The position numbers and the translations under genes are program-made. A stretch of 64,000 bases of DNA from contig CAMAVR010000004.1 in assembly GCA_945861885.1 (NCBI GenBank), positions 57,818-121,817 of the forward strand, given 5' to 3'. A model generated the notes under the pieces. It had not been told where the DNA came from, did no database searches, and worked only from the letters and a program-made list of their open reading frames with translations. The stretch comes from Nannocystis exedens. GTDB lineage: Bacteria; Myxococcota_A; Polyangia; Polyangiales; Polyangiaceae. Positions within the stretch are counted from its first letter, which is position 1, and each line of letters opens with the position of its first letter. Of this stretch, positions 1-8,116 are shown one piece after another.

Positions 1-780
1 GAGCACTTTGGCTCCGTCTTGACCGACAGAAATGGCTTCGCAAAGTTTCCGATCGAGGCGGGCCGGCTGAAAGAAGGCACCTACCGAATGGCGGTGCGAA
101 TGAGCGGCGACGGCAGCTATGCAGAAGCGGAGCTTGGAGTTTGGCCGAGGGGGATTAAAGCGGTCGTTTTCGACATCGATGGAACGTTAAACCTGGGGGT
201 CGGGCAGTACGTTCGACAGCAAATTGATCTAACCCCAATCGCGATGCCAACAGCCGCCGAACTGGCGAAGCTCTATGAGGAACGCGGCTATGCGATTATC
301 CACCTCACCGGTCGACCGCCTCAGTCGATGGAAAAGACGCGTGAATTTCTGACCGACAACGGCTTCCCGCGCGGCATCACTCTATTTGCGAGCGAAGATC
401 TCATACAGATGCTCAAAGACGGGGCACCGTGGGGGCAGATTCCGGGGCCGCTCCTCGATTTTAGCAGCGTCAACTTTAAGCGCGACGCGCTCGATCACTT
501 GCACGATGAGTACGGCGTCGAATTCGCCGCCGCCTACGGCGACCAAACAAACGATGCGCTCGCATATTTTCTGGCGGGGGTGCCGAAGACACAAGTCTGG
601 ATGCGAGGTTGTCACAACGAAGACGAGATTGAGGTGGTTGACCTGCGCGAAGGGAAGTCCTCGCCACCGCTCGAAAACGGCCACGTGCCCGTCTGGAAAG
701 TCCAGAACGCAGGGGACGGAATGCAATACGTGAAGCACATCGCGCAGCTCAAAGAAGAGCTGCTTACCGTTAACGAGTAG
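1..780 (+). CDS. LNS2 (lipin-like HAD) domain protein, 5' partial
   Basis: The frame is open to the window edge, so the N-terminus is missing; a TTG at 19 is not needed as a start because homology to the next gene begins before it. The protein has a short beta-rich segment followed by an LNS2/HAD-type domain. The DIDGT motif lies at about residues 58-62 counted from base 1, followed by an HLTGRP motif, an NGFPRG segment and a late YGDQTND acidic motif. These match motifs of the Lipin/Ned1/Smp2 domain, where DxDxT aspartates act in phosphatidate phosphatase catalysis. It is a tandem paralogue of the gene at 888, aligning from its beta domain to its end. Location is probably extracytoplasmic, inferred from the paralogue's lipobox. 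The substrate is unknown; polynucleotide or lipid phosphate are options. Confidence 0.85.
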   Translation, partial: EHFGSVLTDRNGFAKFPIEAGRLKEGTYRMAVRMSGDGSYAEAELGVWPRGIKAVVFDIDGTLNLGVGQYVRQQIDLTPIAMPTAAELAKLYEERGYAIIHLTGRPPQSMEKTREFLTDNGFPRGITLFASEDLIQMLKDGAPWGQIPGPLLDFSSVNFKRDALDHLHDEYGVEFAAAYGDQTNDALAYFLAGVPKTQVWMRGCHNEDEIEVVDLREGKSSPPLENGHVPVWKVQNAGDGMQYVKHIAQLKEELLTVNE

Positions 781-887
781 CGCTAGCGCGCGACGCATTC
801 GATCGCGATGCGAATTAAAAAATTGAATCGTTTGACACGTTGATTTTCAGCGGCATGGTCGCCGCGTCTTCAGAAGGAATAAATCGT

Positions 888-2255
888 ATGAAACTAAAAT
901 CTATTACTTGTGCTGCTGCTTACAGCGCATGCGCGCTTTCGATGCTCACTACCGGCTGCAGCGGGTCGGAGTTTAATGCGGAGTCGATCGACTCAACCGA
1001 GGACCGCGTGCGCGGGCAGGAAAAAGAAAAGGCTAAGGGACAACCTGCGGTACCCGCCGACCAGGACGGCGGCATCTCCGCGGCGCCAGCTTCCTTGTGG
1101 GACGATGGCGAACCGTTTGAGGATGACGGGCCGTTTGAGGATGACGGGCCGGCCCCGGCCGCTTCAAGACAAGCCCAAGCTCCAGCAGGCTGGGGCGGCG
1201 GCTGCGACAATGAGTTCCCGGCAGTGGCAACGACCGGCCAATTCGGAAGGCTAATCCACCGCATGTACCATGGACGCCGCCAAGATCGTCATCGCGTTCA
1301 CGATACGCTGATCGAAACCGACGCCAATGGGTGGAACGTGGAAGCAACGGCCGAGACCGGCATCCTGGCAAAAATTCAAACGGACGGCATCCTACCATTC
1401 GGCAAGGGGCTTACTAAGGAACCAGTCGAGCTCTGGGTGCGCACATGCACAACAGAGAAAGTTTTTGGCCAAAAGAGCCATGGCTGGGAAAAGCTAGGGA
1501 CGGAGGTGACAGGCAAACGCGGCTTTGCAAGGTTTGCACTGCCAGCCGGGACGCTTCCAAAGGGCGACTACAAAGTCCGCGTACGGATGTCAGCCAACGG
1601 CACGTTCGCCGAAGGGACGCTTGCCATTTGGCCACGAGGCACCAAGGCAATCGCGGTCGACATCGACGGCACGGTCAACCACGGAAACCAGGCTTTCTTT
1701 GCCGAATCGGCCAACCTGATGCCAACCCATCTTACGAACGCGCCCGAACTGTTCCAACTTTACGCCGACCGCGGTTATAAAGTTGTCTACCTGACTGGGC
1801 GACCGCAGAGGGTGGCGGTTCACACACGCGAATTCCTCGACACGAACGGATTTCCGAGAGGCTTTACGATATTCGCCAGCGAGAGCTTCCGCCATCAGGT
1901 TGCCGATGAGATTCCGATCGATCAAGGGCCCGGGCCGTTTGATAAACTCGGGATCGGACTCTTCAAGTTTGAAGAGATGCAGAAACTCGCTGAGAAGGGC
2001 GTGCAATGGTACGCCGGCTACGGCGACATGAAAACCGACGCCTGGGCCTACTTCAAAGCTGGGGTACCACGCGAGCAGGTTTGGATTCGTGGGTCGAATC
2101 ACCAGGAGCAAGTTACTTTCCCGGCGGCTGACGGCAGGAAACAAACACAGCAGGTCTCGAGCGCAGGCAGAGAGCAGAACTACGCCTCCCATCTCGAATT
2201 CTTGCAGGGGAACGATCGTCGGAGGCAACCGCGGTTGCCATTGGCCAATCAGTAA
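888..2255 (+). CDS. LNS2 (lipin-like HAD) domain lipoprotein
   Basis: The start ATG at 888 is preceded by a GAAGGA ribosome site and opens directly into a signal peptide ending in LTTGC (Cys24), so the product is a predicted lipoprotein; an upstream TTG at 840 lacks a ribosome site. Residues 75-90 hold a short acidic tandem repeat (PFEDDG twice). Residues 120-255 form a predicted beta-rich domain, and residues 256-440 form the LNS2/HAD domain with DIDGT (258-262), LTGR (302-305), NGFPRG (320-325) and YGDMKTDAWAY near 378-388. Catalytic lipins carry DIDGT, while Nir2-type LNS2 domains that only bind phosphatidate lack the first Asp; this copy keeps it, so activity is possible. It is a paralogue of the gene ending at 780. 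LNS2 domains are mostly known from eukaryotes. Confidence 0.88.
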   Translation: MKLKSITCAAAYSACALSMLTTGCSGSEFNAESIDSTEDRVRGQEKEKAKGQPAVPADQDGGISAAPASLWDDGEPFEDDGPFEDDGPAPAASRQAQAPAGWGGGCDNEFPAVATTGQFGRLIHRMYHGRRQDRHRVHDTLIETDANGWNVEATAETGILAKIQTDGILPFGKGLTKEPVELWVRTCTTEKVFGQKSHGWEKLGTEVTGKRGFARFALPAGTLPKGDYKVRVRMSANGTFAEGTLAIWPRGTKAIAVDIDGTVNHGNQAFFAESANLMPTHLTNAPELFQLYADRGYKVVYLTGRPQRVAVHTREFLDTNGFPRGFTIFASESFRHQVADEIPIDQGPGPFDKLGIGLFKFEEMQKLAEKGVQWYAGYGDMKTDAWAYFKAGVPREQVWIRGSNHQEQVTFPAADGRKQTQQVSSAGREQNYASHLEFLQGNDRRRQPRLPLANQ

Positions 2256-2270
2256 CTCTGCGCATCATGC

Positions 2271-2350
2271 ACCGACCCGGTCACAACGATCGGGTCGGTA
2301 ACAGACGCACCGATTCTTCGACGCCGGCCCGTAATTCGTGGCCGGCGTCG
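2271..2350. terminator. Two strong hairpins between convergent genes
   Basis: A 9-bp stem (2271-2279 with 2291-2299) is followed by an 11-bp GC-rich stem (2319-2329 with 2340-2350). They sit between the 3' ends of the LNS2 gene and the minus-strand lipoprotein at 2366. There is no long T tract on either side, so a bidirectional terminator or RNA 3'-end stabiliser is inferred from position only. Confidence 0.4.
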
Positions 2351-2365
2351 TCATTTCGAGGTCAG

Positions 2366-3622
2366 CTACTCCGAAGCAGGCATCCAGCCAAACTCAGCTC
2401 GCTTCCCGCTATTTTCTCGCAAAAAACGCTCTAACTCCCTCGCATGGGCGAGAGCCGCTTTCGAATAGATCGACGTGATCGCATTGTCAGTCTCGGCAAC
2501 GCCCGACAGCTCGCGAACCATTCGCGAGCGACTGAATAGACGAACAAGATCTTCGCCCTTGGTTCGTTCGCGAAGCATGCCGCGATCGGCCCAAAGAGCG
2601 AACAGTGCATCCAACTCGGCCGTCTCTAGCGCGCTCAGTGGAGCGTAAATATACGAGAAATAGAACGTCTTGGAAAACGGCCCAAGTGTCCAAACAACTC
2701 GAGGGTTACGAGCCGTGTTTAACTCGAATTTTATCGTGGTGTACTGAACAATATTCGACACATCGATCGCGGCGATATTCACGTCGTCAAGAAATCGAAG
2801 CTGCGCGATATCGCCAACAGTTGCGACAATTTGCCCACGCTTCGCTGCGGACTGAAGCTTTTCAAACATAAGTTCATCGACGTCGTACCGAACGCCATCA
2901 AACCCTTCACACAGTCTCCAGTCGCTTTGGTTTTGAAAATAGATTTCACCAAACTCTTGAACTTGGCTGAGATAGTACGCTTTTGCGTCGGCGGGCATCT
3001 CTGTATCGGCTTCGCATCGGTGTCGCACTTCATCGAGAATGGCGCGCCAAGCTCCTTCGTATTCGGCGAGAATCGGCGCGCTCTCGGCGGCGCTCTTTTT
3101 TCGTCGGGCCCGCGATGTCGCGCCGAGCGCCCGATCCCTATTCGCAACAAGTTCAGACGACATTCGTCGGTAGTCGCCTAAGCTCGACGACAGGCGCAGC
3201 AAGACGACGTTGAAGTCAACGTACGCTTTTACGCGCGGGTTTATGTCGCGGACGATCAGGCCGGTGCAATTTTCGCATAGCGCCAGATCAAAAAAACTTC
3301 GCTCAGTACCGGCCGATACGATCGCGCCATCGACTTCTATGAGACTCAAATGGCGGGCAATCGCAACAGCCCCCTCTTCGTTTGGTTTAAGGTAGTCGCC
3401 AAACGACATCTCAGCCTTGAGGTCGACAATCGCGAATGCGCTCTCATGAAGCAGCCTCTCGAGAGAGAGCTTCAAGGCAGAGCCCTCGGGCGGCGAGGGG
3501 CTACCAAGCCCTGATATACTAGCGGATAAAGAGTAAACCGACTCGGAGTGGCTGCCGCATCCAGATACCGTAGAAAAAAAAATCCCGGCGGCCGGCGCCC
3601 ACGCATACTTTAAGGAGTTCAT
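2366..3622 (-). CDS. Lipoprotein with a LIC_10091-like (Rossmann-type) domain
   Basis: The 418-residue product begins with a hydrophobic leader ending in TVSGC (Cys22), a lipobox. The segment around residues 95-150 (GAIVSAGTERSFFDLAL, then an IVRDINPRVKAYVDFN stretch) and a later DVSNIVQY motif resemble the layout of the LIC_10091 family, methyltransferase-like Rossmann proteins with unknown substrate. The assignment rests on remembered pattern similarity and is moderate. It lies downstream of tolB in the same direction with a gap of about 95 bases, the position where pal often occurs, but no OmpA/Pal domain is visible. Transcription could continue from the tol operon or start in the gap; no promoter is clear. 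Confidence 0.75.
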   Translation of the reverse strand: MNSLKYAWAPAAGIFFSTVSGCGSHSESVYSLSASISGLGSPSPPEGSALKLSLERLLHESAFAIVDLKAEMSFGDYLKPNEEGAVAIARHLSLIEVDGAIVSAGTERSFFDLALCENCTGLIVRDINPRVKAYVDFNVVLLRLSSSLGDYRRMSSELVANRDRALGATSRARRKKSAAESAPILAEYEGAWRAILDEVRHRCEADTEMPADAKAYYLSQVQEFGEIYFQNQSDWRLCEGFDGVRYDVDELMFEKLQSAAKRGQIVATVGDIAQLRFLDDVNIAAIDVSNIVQYTTIKFELNTARNPRVVWTLGPFSKTFYFSYIYAPLSALETAELDALFALWADRGMLRERTKGEDLVRLFSRSRMVRELSGVAETDNAITSIYSKAALAHARELERFLRENSGKRAEFGWMPASE

Positions 3623-3716
3623 TTAAGAAGGATCGGCATGGCACGCAGCAAGACAACGCGCCAAGCGATCCGTTCTGGAGAGCCGTTCTGGGGGGCCGTT
3701 CCGGAGGGCGCGCGCC

Positions 3717-5084
3717 TTAATTCCCCTCCCAGCGTAAACTCTCGCCCATCACGTTGGCGATCTTTTGCTGGTTCTGCCCTAGTGTGTTGCTCAAATAGAG
3801 CCCGCCACGCGACGAGAAAAACGCGACGGTCCTTCCGTCGGTCGGCGAACAGGCGGGGTACGTGTTTGACCCTTGATCTTGCGTTAACCTGCGCATCGTC
3901 GACACATCGCCCGAAGGGTCGACGCTAAAAATATCCCATGTCCCCGCATCGCGCCCCATAAACAAAATGCGCGTCCCACCGCTCTCGGAATCTACGCACC
4001 AGACCGGCGCCATGTTGTACGTCCCCCGCGGGCTCACGCGTTTTCCGTCGACGTAAATCTGCGGCGTCCCCCCATGATTCGAAACGTATGCGAGCTGGCC
4101 GTTTGGCCCGAACGCCGGGTGGGTATTGAGGCCTCCAGATGTCACTTTTGTGAGATTTGTCCCGTCGGCCGCGCCGCGATAGATGTCGGTCTGGCCGCCT
4201 TGCGAAACCACAAAAGCGGCTTTTTGCCCTTGAAATGCGACACCAAACAGCAACCCGGGGTGATTGAGAAACGGCTGTGGACTGCCCACCCGGTAAATCC
4301 AGTAGGCGCCGGTCGGTAGCCCCGCCGAATAGTAAACGCCGCCCGGGCCGATCACCGGCGCGAGCGCGACCGACGATACAGCGTCAAGCTTTGTCGCTCC
4401 GTAGCCATCGCTGTCGATAGAAAAAATACCGCGCTGCCCGCGCCCGATCGGCGCACTGTAGACAAGCCGCGCGCCAAAACTGCCGGGCGAACCGGTAAAC
4501 CACTTGATCACGTCGTTCGCGAACTGGTGCACTTCGCCTCGGACCTGGCTACTGGCGAAATCACGGCTGCCGGTAGGATCGGCCGCAGTTGGAGCGGGAG
4601 CGCTTAAAACTTCGACCGGCCCACGCGCAATGACAAACAGCTTCATTTCGACGCGCCATCTAGAACCGCCGCGCGGCGTCACGCGAATTTTTACGACCGC
4701 ATCAGCGCCAACATTGCGCCACGACTCAAGGTTCACCCGCATCCCCTCGTTAGGATTCGCGGTAAAACTCTTAGGATCGAGCACATCAAACAAGCTCGAC
4801 AAAACAAAGTCGTGCGAAAGTGTCGATGCAACCATCTGCGACATGCTGTCAACGCCGCCACCAGCAACCGCAATCTTCAAAAGCGCCCGATTCCCCCCAG
4901 CAACAACAACTTCAGTAACAGGACGCGAGTCAACCGTAGCGCGAACAGAAGCACGCGAAGAACTCTGAGCCAAACCCGACCCAGCAAACATAAAAAAGGC
5001 CAAAGCCAACATCCAACCCGTAAACGTGCCCGTGCCCGTAAACGTGCCCGGTTTTTTCCGCCTCTTCGTACCTATCTGGTGCAT
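3717..5084 (-). CDS. tolB: Tol-Pal system beta-propeller protein TolB
   Basis: TolB is the periplasmic propeller that links Pal to TolA in the Tol envelope-constriction system. The 455-residue product has a Sec leader (hydrophobic core near residues 25-38, cleavage after SGLAQ), an N-terminal alpha/beta domain, then WD40-like TolB blades with repeated features such as NTHPAFGPNG, YNMAPVWCVD and NTYPACSPTDG. The ATG at 5084 overlaps the end of tolA by 13 bases, typical of coupled translation. A tandem TFTG repeat precedes the hydrophobic core; a second ATG at 5012 would remove it and still leave a shorter leader. It is the fourth gene of tolQRAB. Confidence 0.93.
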   Translation of the reverse strand: MHQIGTKRRKKPGTFTGTGTFTGWMLALAFFMFAGSGLAQSSSRASVRATVDSRPVTEVVVAGGNRALLKIAVAGGGVDSMSQMVASTLSHDFVLSSLFDVLDPKSFTANPNEGMRVNLESWRNVGADAVVKIRVTPRGGSRWRVEMKLFVIARGPVEVLSAPAPTAADPTGSRDFASSQVRGEVHQFANDVIKWFTGSPGSFGARLVYSAPIGRGQRGIFSIDSDGYGATKLDAVSSVALAPVIGPGGVYYSAGLPTGAYWIYRVGSPQPFLNHPGLLFGVAFQGQKAAFVVSQGGQTDIYRGAADGTNLTKVTSGGLNTHPAFGPNGQLAYVSNHGGTPQIYVDGKRVSPRGTYNMAPVWCVDSESGGTRILFMGRDAGTWDIFSVDPSGDVSTMRRLTQDQGSNTYPACSPTDGRTVAFFSSRGGLYLSNTLGQNQQKIANVMGESLRWEGN

Positions 5085-5887
5085 CTAGACCCATCTCCAT
5101 GCGTGTCGCCCGTTAGCGTAATCGCTACGTTGCGTGCGCGGTAATTCCCCTCGATTTCAGGAGGAGGCTCTGGCAGCGGCGTTTTGTCGTCGACCAGTTT
5201 CATGAACATCGACTTTGCCGAATCGTCGAACAGCGGATTGCCACTCGCGCGCATAGGCTCGCCTCGAACGTGCCAAATGACCATATTCTTCGCGATTCTG
5301 ATCTCAAACGTCACGCATAGTCGATTGGCCTCCCCTTGCGAAATCACCGTCGGATATTGCCATCGCTCGTGAAGCCAAGCGCTCAGGAGCGCCGCGTAGA
5401 GATCGCCCGCGCGCACTTTCGATGGATCGGTCTCCGTCCCCCCTTGAACGCCGAGGGCGCTCCCTTCGCGCTGTGTCTCTTTTTTGGGCTTTTCGGCGAA
5501 CGGCTCGCTGTTTGCGATCAGACGCTCGAGGTCGCTCTCTTTCGTCTTCGGAGGGGGCGCTTTTTTTGGCGGCGCGCTCTTTTTTATCGGCTCTTCACGC
5601 GACGCTACAACATCAGGTTTCGGCGCGGTGCGCTCCTCTGGCACGATGCGATCGGGGAGTTTTTTTAGGTCGATCGGCTTTCCGAGCTGGAGGAGCGTTG
5701 CTGCGATCGCCGGCTTTGCGACGAGCGGCTTATCGTCGTGGTCGACGCTTGGAAAGATCGATTGAGCGATGATCACCACCACCGGAATGGCATGAAGCGC
5801 GAGCGCGAGCGCAATGCCGAACGCGATTTCATCGCCGACATACGACGGGCGAAGCCATTTCGGAATAGTGAAAGTATACCGTCTCAT
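5072..5887 (-). CDS. tolA: TolA/TonB-like energy-transducing protein
   Basis: The 271-residue product has one N-terminal transmembrane helix (about 20-45), a Pro/Lys/Glu-rich linker across the periplasm (about 80-155) and a C-terminal TonB/TolA-type domain (about 160-265). Its role is to carry force from the TolQ-TolR motor to TolB/Pal at the outer membrane. Its ATG overlaps the tolR stop by four bases (ATGA type) and its end overlaps tolB. The C-terminal domain could also be called TonB, but gene order favours TolA. A mucin-like PPKKAPPPK stretch sits in the linker. Confidence 0.85.
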   Translation of the reverse strand: MRRYTFTIPKWLRPSYVGDEIAFGIALALALHAIPVVVIIAQSIFPSVDHDDKPLVAKPAIAATLLQLGKPIDLKKLPDRIVPEERTAPKPDVVASREEPIKKSAPPKKAPPPKTKESDLERLIANSEPFAEKPKKETQREGSALGVQGGTETDPSKVRAGDLYAALLSAWLHERWQYPTVISQGEANRLCVTFEIRIAKNMVIWHVRGEPMRASGNPLFDDSAKSMFMKLVDDKTPLPEPPPEIEGNYRARNVAITLTGDTHGDGSRCTR

Positions 5888-6309
5888 TTCACGGCGAGCG
5901 GGTCGGTGATCATCCCTAGTTTGTCGACGCCGGCATTACGGGCCGCCGCCATCACTCGAAGCACGACGCCGTAGCGGACATTTTCGTCGGCTTGCACATA
6001 GAGCTCTTTTTCGGCTTTTAAGCGCGAATTTGCTTTCAATTTCTCTTCGACGGCGCCAGTAATTTCATCTTTTCCGAGAAACACGTGCTCATCGACCGTT
6101 ACGACGACCATCATCTTCGAGTCGTCGGCCTGCATCGGCGCGCTCTTTGCTTTCGGCAAATCGACTTCGACGCCCGTCGTCATAAGCGGCGCTGTCACCA
6201 TAAAAATCACTAGCAGAACGAGCATCACGTCGATCAGCGGGGTGACGTTGATGTCGTTCATCCCGGTCATCCGCCGCCTTGGCGACCGGTCTTGTAGGCC
6301 AGAGCCCAC
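5884..6309 (-). CDS. tolR: TolR/ExbD proton-channel subunit
   Basis: This is the small motor subunit that, with TolQ, uses proton flow to energise TolA. The 141-residue protein has the family N-terminus MNDINVTPLIDVML, in which the transmembrane Asp is the proton-carrying residue, then one transmembrane helix and a periplasmic domain ending near TDPLAVK. The GTG start at 6309 lies three bases after the tolQ stop, and a methionine 13 codons later is an alternative start that matches the usual family N-terminus. The gene overlaps tolA by four bases. Confidence 0.93.
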   Translation of the reverse strand: MGSGLQDRSPRRRMTGMNDINVTPLIDVMLVLLVIFMVTAPLMTTGVEVDLPKAKSAPMQADDSKMMVVVTVDEHVFLGKDEITGAVEEKLKANSRLKAEKELYVQADENVRYGVVLRVMAAARNAGVDKLGMITDPLAVK

Positions 6310-6312
6310 CGC

Positions 6313-7062
6313 TCACGTCCCCCCGAGTTTGGCTCGCGCTGCGACATCGGTCGCGAACGAATCGAGCTGGTCGCCCATCTCTTGAATGCGGCGCGCGAAA
6401 TAGTTGTACGCCATGATCGCGGGAATCGCCGCGACGAGGCCGATCGCCGTGGCGATCAGCGCCTCGGCAATTTTTGGTGCGACGACCGGCAAGTTCGCCG
6501 ACTGCTGATTTCCGATGCTCAAAAAAGCATCCATAATCCCGTACACGGTGCCGAACAGACCGATGAACGGCGATGTCGACCCGATCGTCCCTAAGAGCCC
6601 CATCCACGATTCGAGATGGTTGATTTCACGCGTTGCCGCTCGCCTTGTTACACACTCGACATGCGTCGCCTGGGCGTCGTCGAGCTCTCGCGGCGGCCCG
6701 CCAGACGGGCGCGGCGCAAACCGAAGCCACTGGTCAAACCCCGCGCCAAAAATGCGCGCAAATGGCGAGGCTTGATTTTGCCCGACGGCGCGCCGGAGCG
6801 ATTCAAACGACGTCGCTTCATCAAACATCGGCAGAAAACGGCGCGAATCGACCCTTGCGCGCCTCAAGTGGAGCGCTTTTGCGCCAATAATGACCCAGCA
6901 GAGAAGCGAAAAGAGAACAAGAGTGACGAGCACGCTTTTCACCGGGATCGATGCGTTGAGCACCAGCTGCACCGGGTCGAGCTTGGGGCCATCGTGTGAC
7001 GCGGCGCTGGCGACGCTCGGGCCACCGACGTTGAAAAGGGAGGCAAAGATGGCAGGACGCAT
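6313..7062 (-). CDS. tolQ: TolQ/ExbB MotA-type motor subunit
   Basis: This inner-membrane subunit forms the proton channel with TolR. The 249-residue product has a first transmembrane segment near residues 38-60, a cytoplasmic loop, and the diagnostic MotA/TolQ/ExbB block GTIGSTSPFIGLFGTVYGIM followed by a third helix rich in Ala and Ile (EALIATAIGLVAAIPAIMAY). It is the first gene of the tol operon; an AAGGGAGG-like purine tract is not on its coding strand, so the ribosome site is not obvious. The region 7063-7207 upstream holds no gene and should carry the operon promoter, but no clear -35/-10 pair was recognised. Confidence 0.93.
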   Translation of the reverse strand: MRPAIFASLFNVGGPSVASAASHDGPKLDPVQLVLNASIPVKSVLVTLVLFSLLCWVIIGAKALHLRRARVDSRRFLPMFDEATSFESLRRAVGQNQASPFARIFGAGFDQWLRFAPRPSGGPPRELDDAQATHVECVTRRAATREINHLESWMGLLGTIGSTSPFIGLFGTVYGIMDAFLSIGNQQSANLPVVAPKIAEALIATAIGLVAAIPAIMAYNYFARRIQEMGDQLDSFATDVAARAKLGGT

Positions 7063-7207
7063 CGAGCTACGGCTCCTTCGTGGATGAGACGGTACCGTTT
7101 AGCGTGATTTCGAAATGAGGGCGAGTCTATGGGATCGATCGGCAATAACCTGCAGCGCCAACACAGTTTCCGCGCAGCCCGATCGCTTTACGTCCGACGC
7201 GGGAGGG

Positions 7208-8041
7208 TCACAAGAGCCCAATATCGCTCAGAATCTGTTTGGTGATTCGGGCGGCCTTCTTGCCGCCATACTCTTTTTCGGCGGAGGGACGAGGATAGCG
7301 AATATTCATCGCGGTGAGGTATTCGTTTTCCCCAACCGATATATGCGAAATAAACCAACCGAAGTTTTTCGTCCGCGCTGGATCCTCGAAACTTGAGCCT
7401 GTTTTTCCGCTTAAAATCGCGCCGTGTGGCGACATTTCGATATACGTAATTTTTTGCGTCAGCTCGATGGCTCGGCGCGAAACCGGAAGCGTGCCGGACC
7501 ACAACTTTTCTAAAAACTCGATCTGTTCATAGGCCGATATTTTTAATGATGATGTGTGCTTCCACGGTGCCACGAGCCACGCAGTGCTAATTCCGGCGGT
7601 TAAATCGCGATTTCCGTAGTGAAACGCTTCGAGATATTTTTGAAGTCTTGATTGCCCGACTTGCGGAGTGAGACGCTGTGAAAACCAGACGACCGATTCC
7701 TTCATCCACGTTTTCGCGCTGTGATCGCGATTGAACTGCGGAAGAAAATTTGGCGTCCCATCCCATTTCAAAACAACGTTTTCATCTTGGAGCGCACCTG
7801 AATCGAAGGCGATCGCGGCGAGCGGGATTTTAAATGTCGAAAACGCGGTAAATTGCTCTCGGCATGTCTCTTCACCGAAGACTTTTTCGTACGCTTTCGT
7901 CTTCATATTATAAAGAAGAAAGCAGGCCTGCATGTTTTTGAAATATTGAGCCCCGAAAGAGTGCGGCTCGGTGGTCTTTTGCGCTTTCGCGGGGCTCGAG
8001 CCGGCAAGAATCAGGGCGATGAGCGATGCCGCTTTCCACAT
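7208..8041 (-). CDS. Class D (OXA-type) beta-lactamase
   Basis: Serine beta-lactamase exported to the periplasm; it opens beta-lactam rings through an acyl-enzyme. The 277-residue product has a Sec leader (cleavage near residue 20, SPAKA) and all class D motifs: STFK at 68-71 (Ser68 nucleophile, Lys71 expected to be carboxylated), SVV at 116-118, YGN at 142-144, a Trp at 155 or 160, and KTG at 213-215 followed by SSFEDP. Length is normal for the class. It lies behind the tol operon in the same direction with no integron, transposase or resistance cluster nearby, so it looks resident rather than recently acquired. Expression level and spectrum cannot be judged. Confidence 0.93.
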   Translation of the reverse strand: MWKAASLIALILAGSSPAKAQKTTEPHSFGAQYFKNMQACFLLYNMKTKAYEKVFGEETCREQFTAFSTFKIPLAAIAFDSGALQDENVVLKWDGTPNFLPQFNRDHSAKTWMKESVVWFSQRLTPQVGQSRLQKYLEAFHYGNRDLTAGISTAWLVAPWKHTSSLKISAYEQIEFLEKLWSGTLPVSRRAIELTQKITYIEMSPHGAILSGKTGSSFEDPARTKNFGWFISHISVGENEYLTAMNIRYPRPSAEKEYGGKKAARITKQILSDIGLL

Positions 8042-8116
8042 GCGGCATCGCTAACACAACGCCCCCCGACGTTGGTAGTCCTTCGACCGGAGCGAAACGC
8101 TCCGTTGCGGTGCGCG

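Noticed and set aside
1033-1398. Antisense frame over the LNS2 gene
   Set aside because: Low-complexity, Arg/Pro-rich reading of the coding strand's repeats with no start signal.
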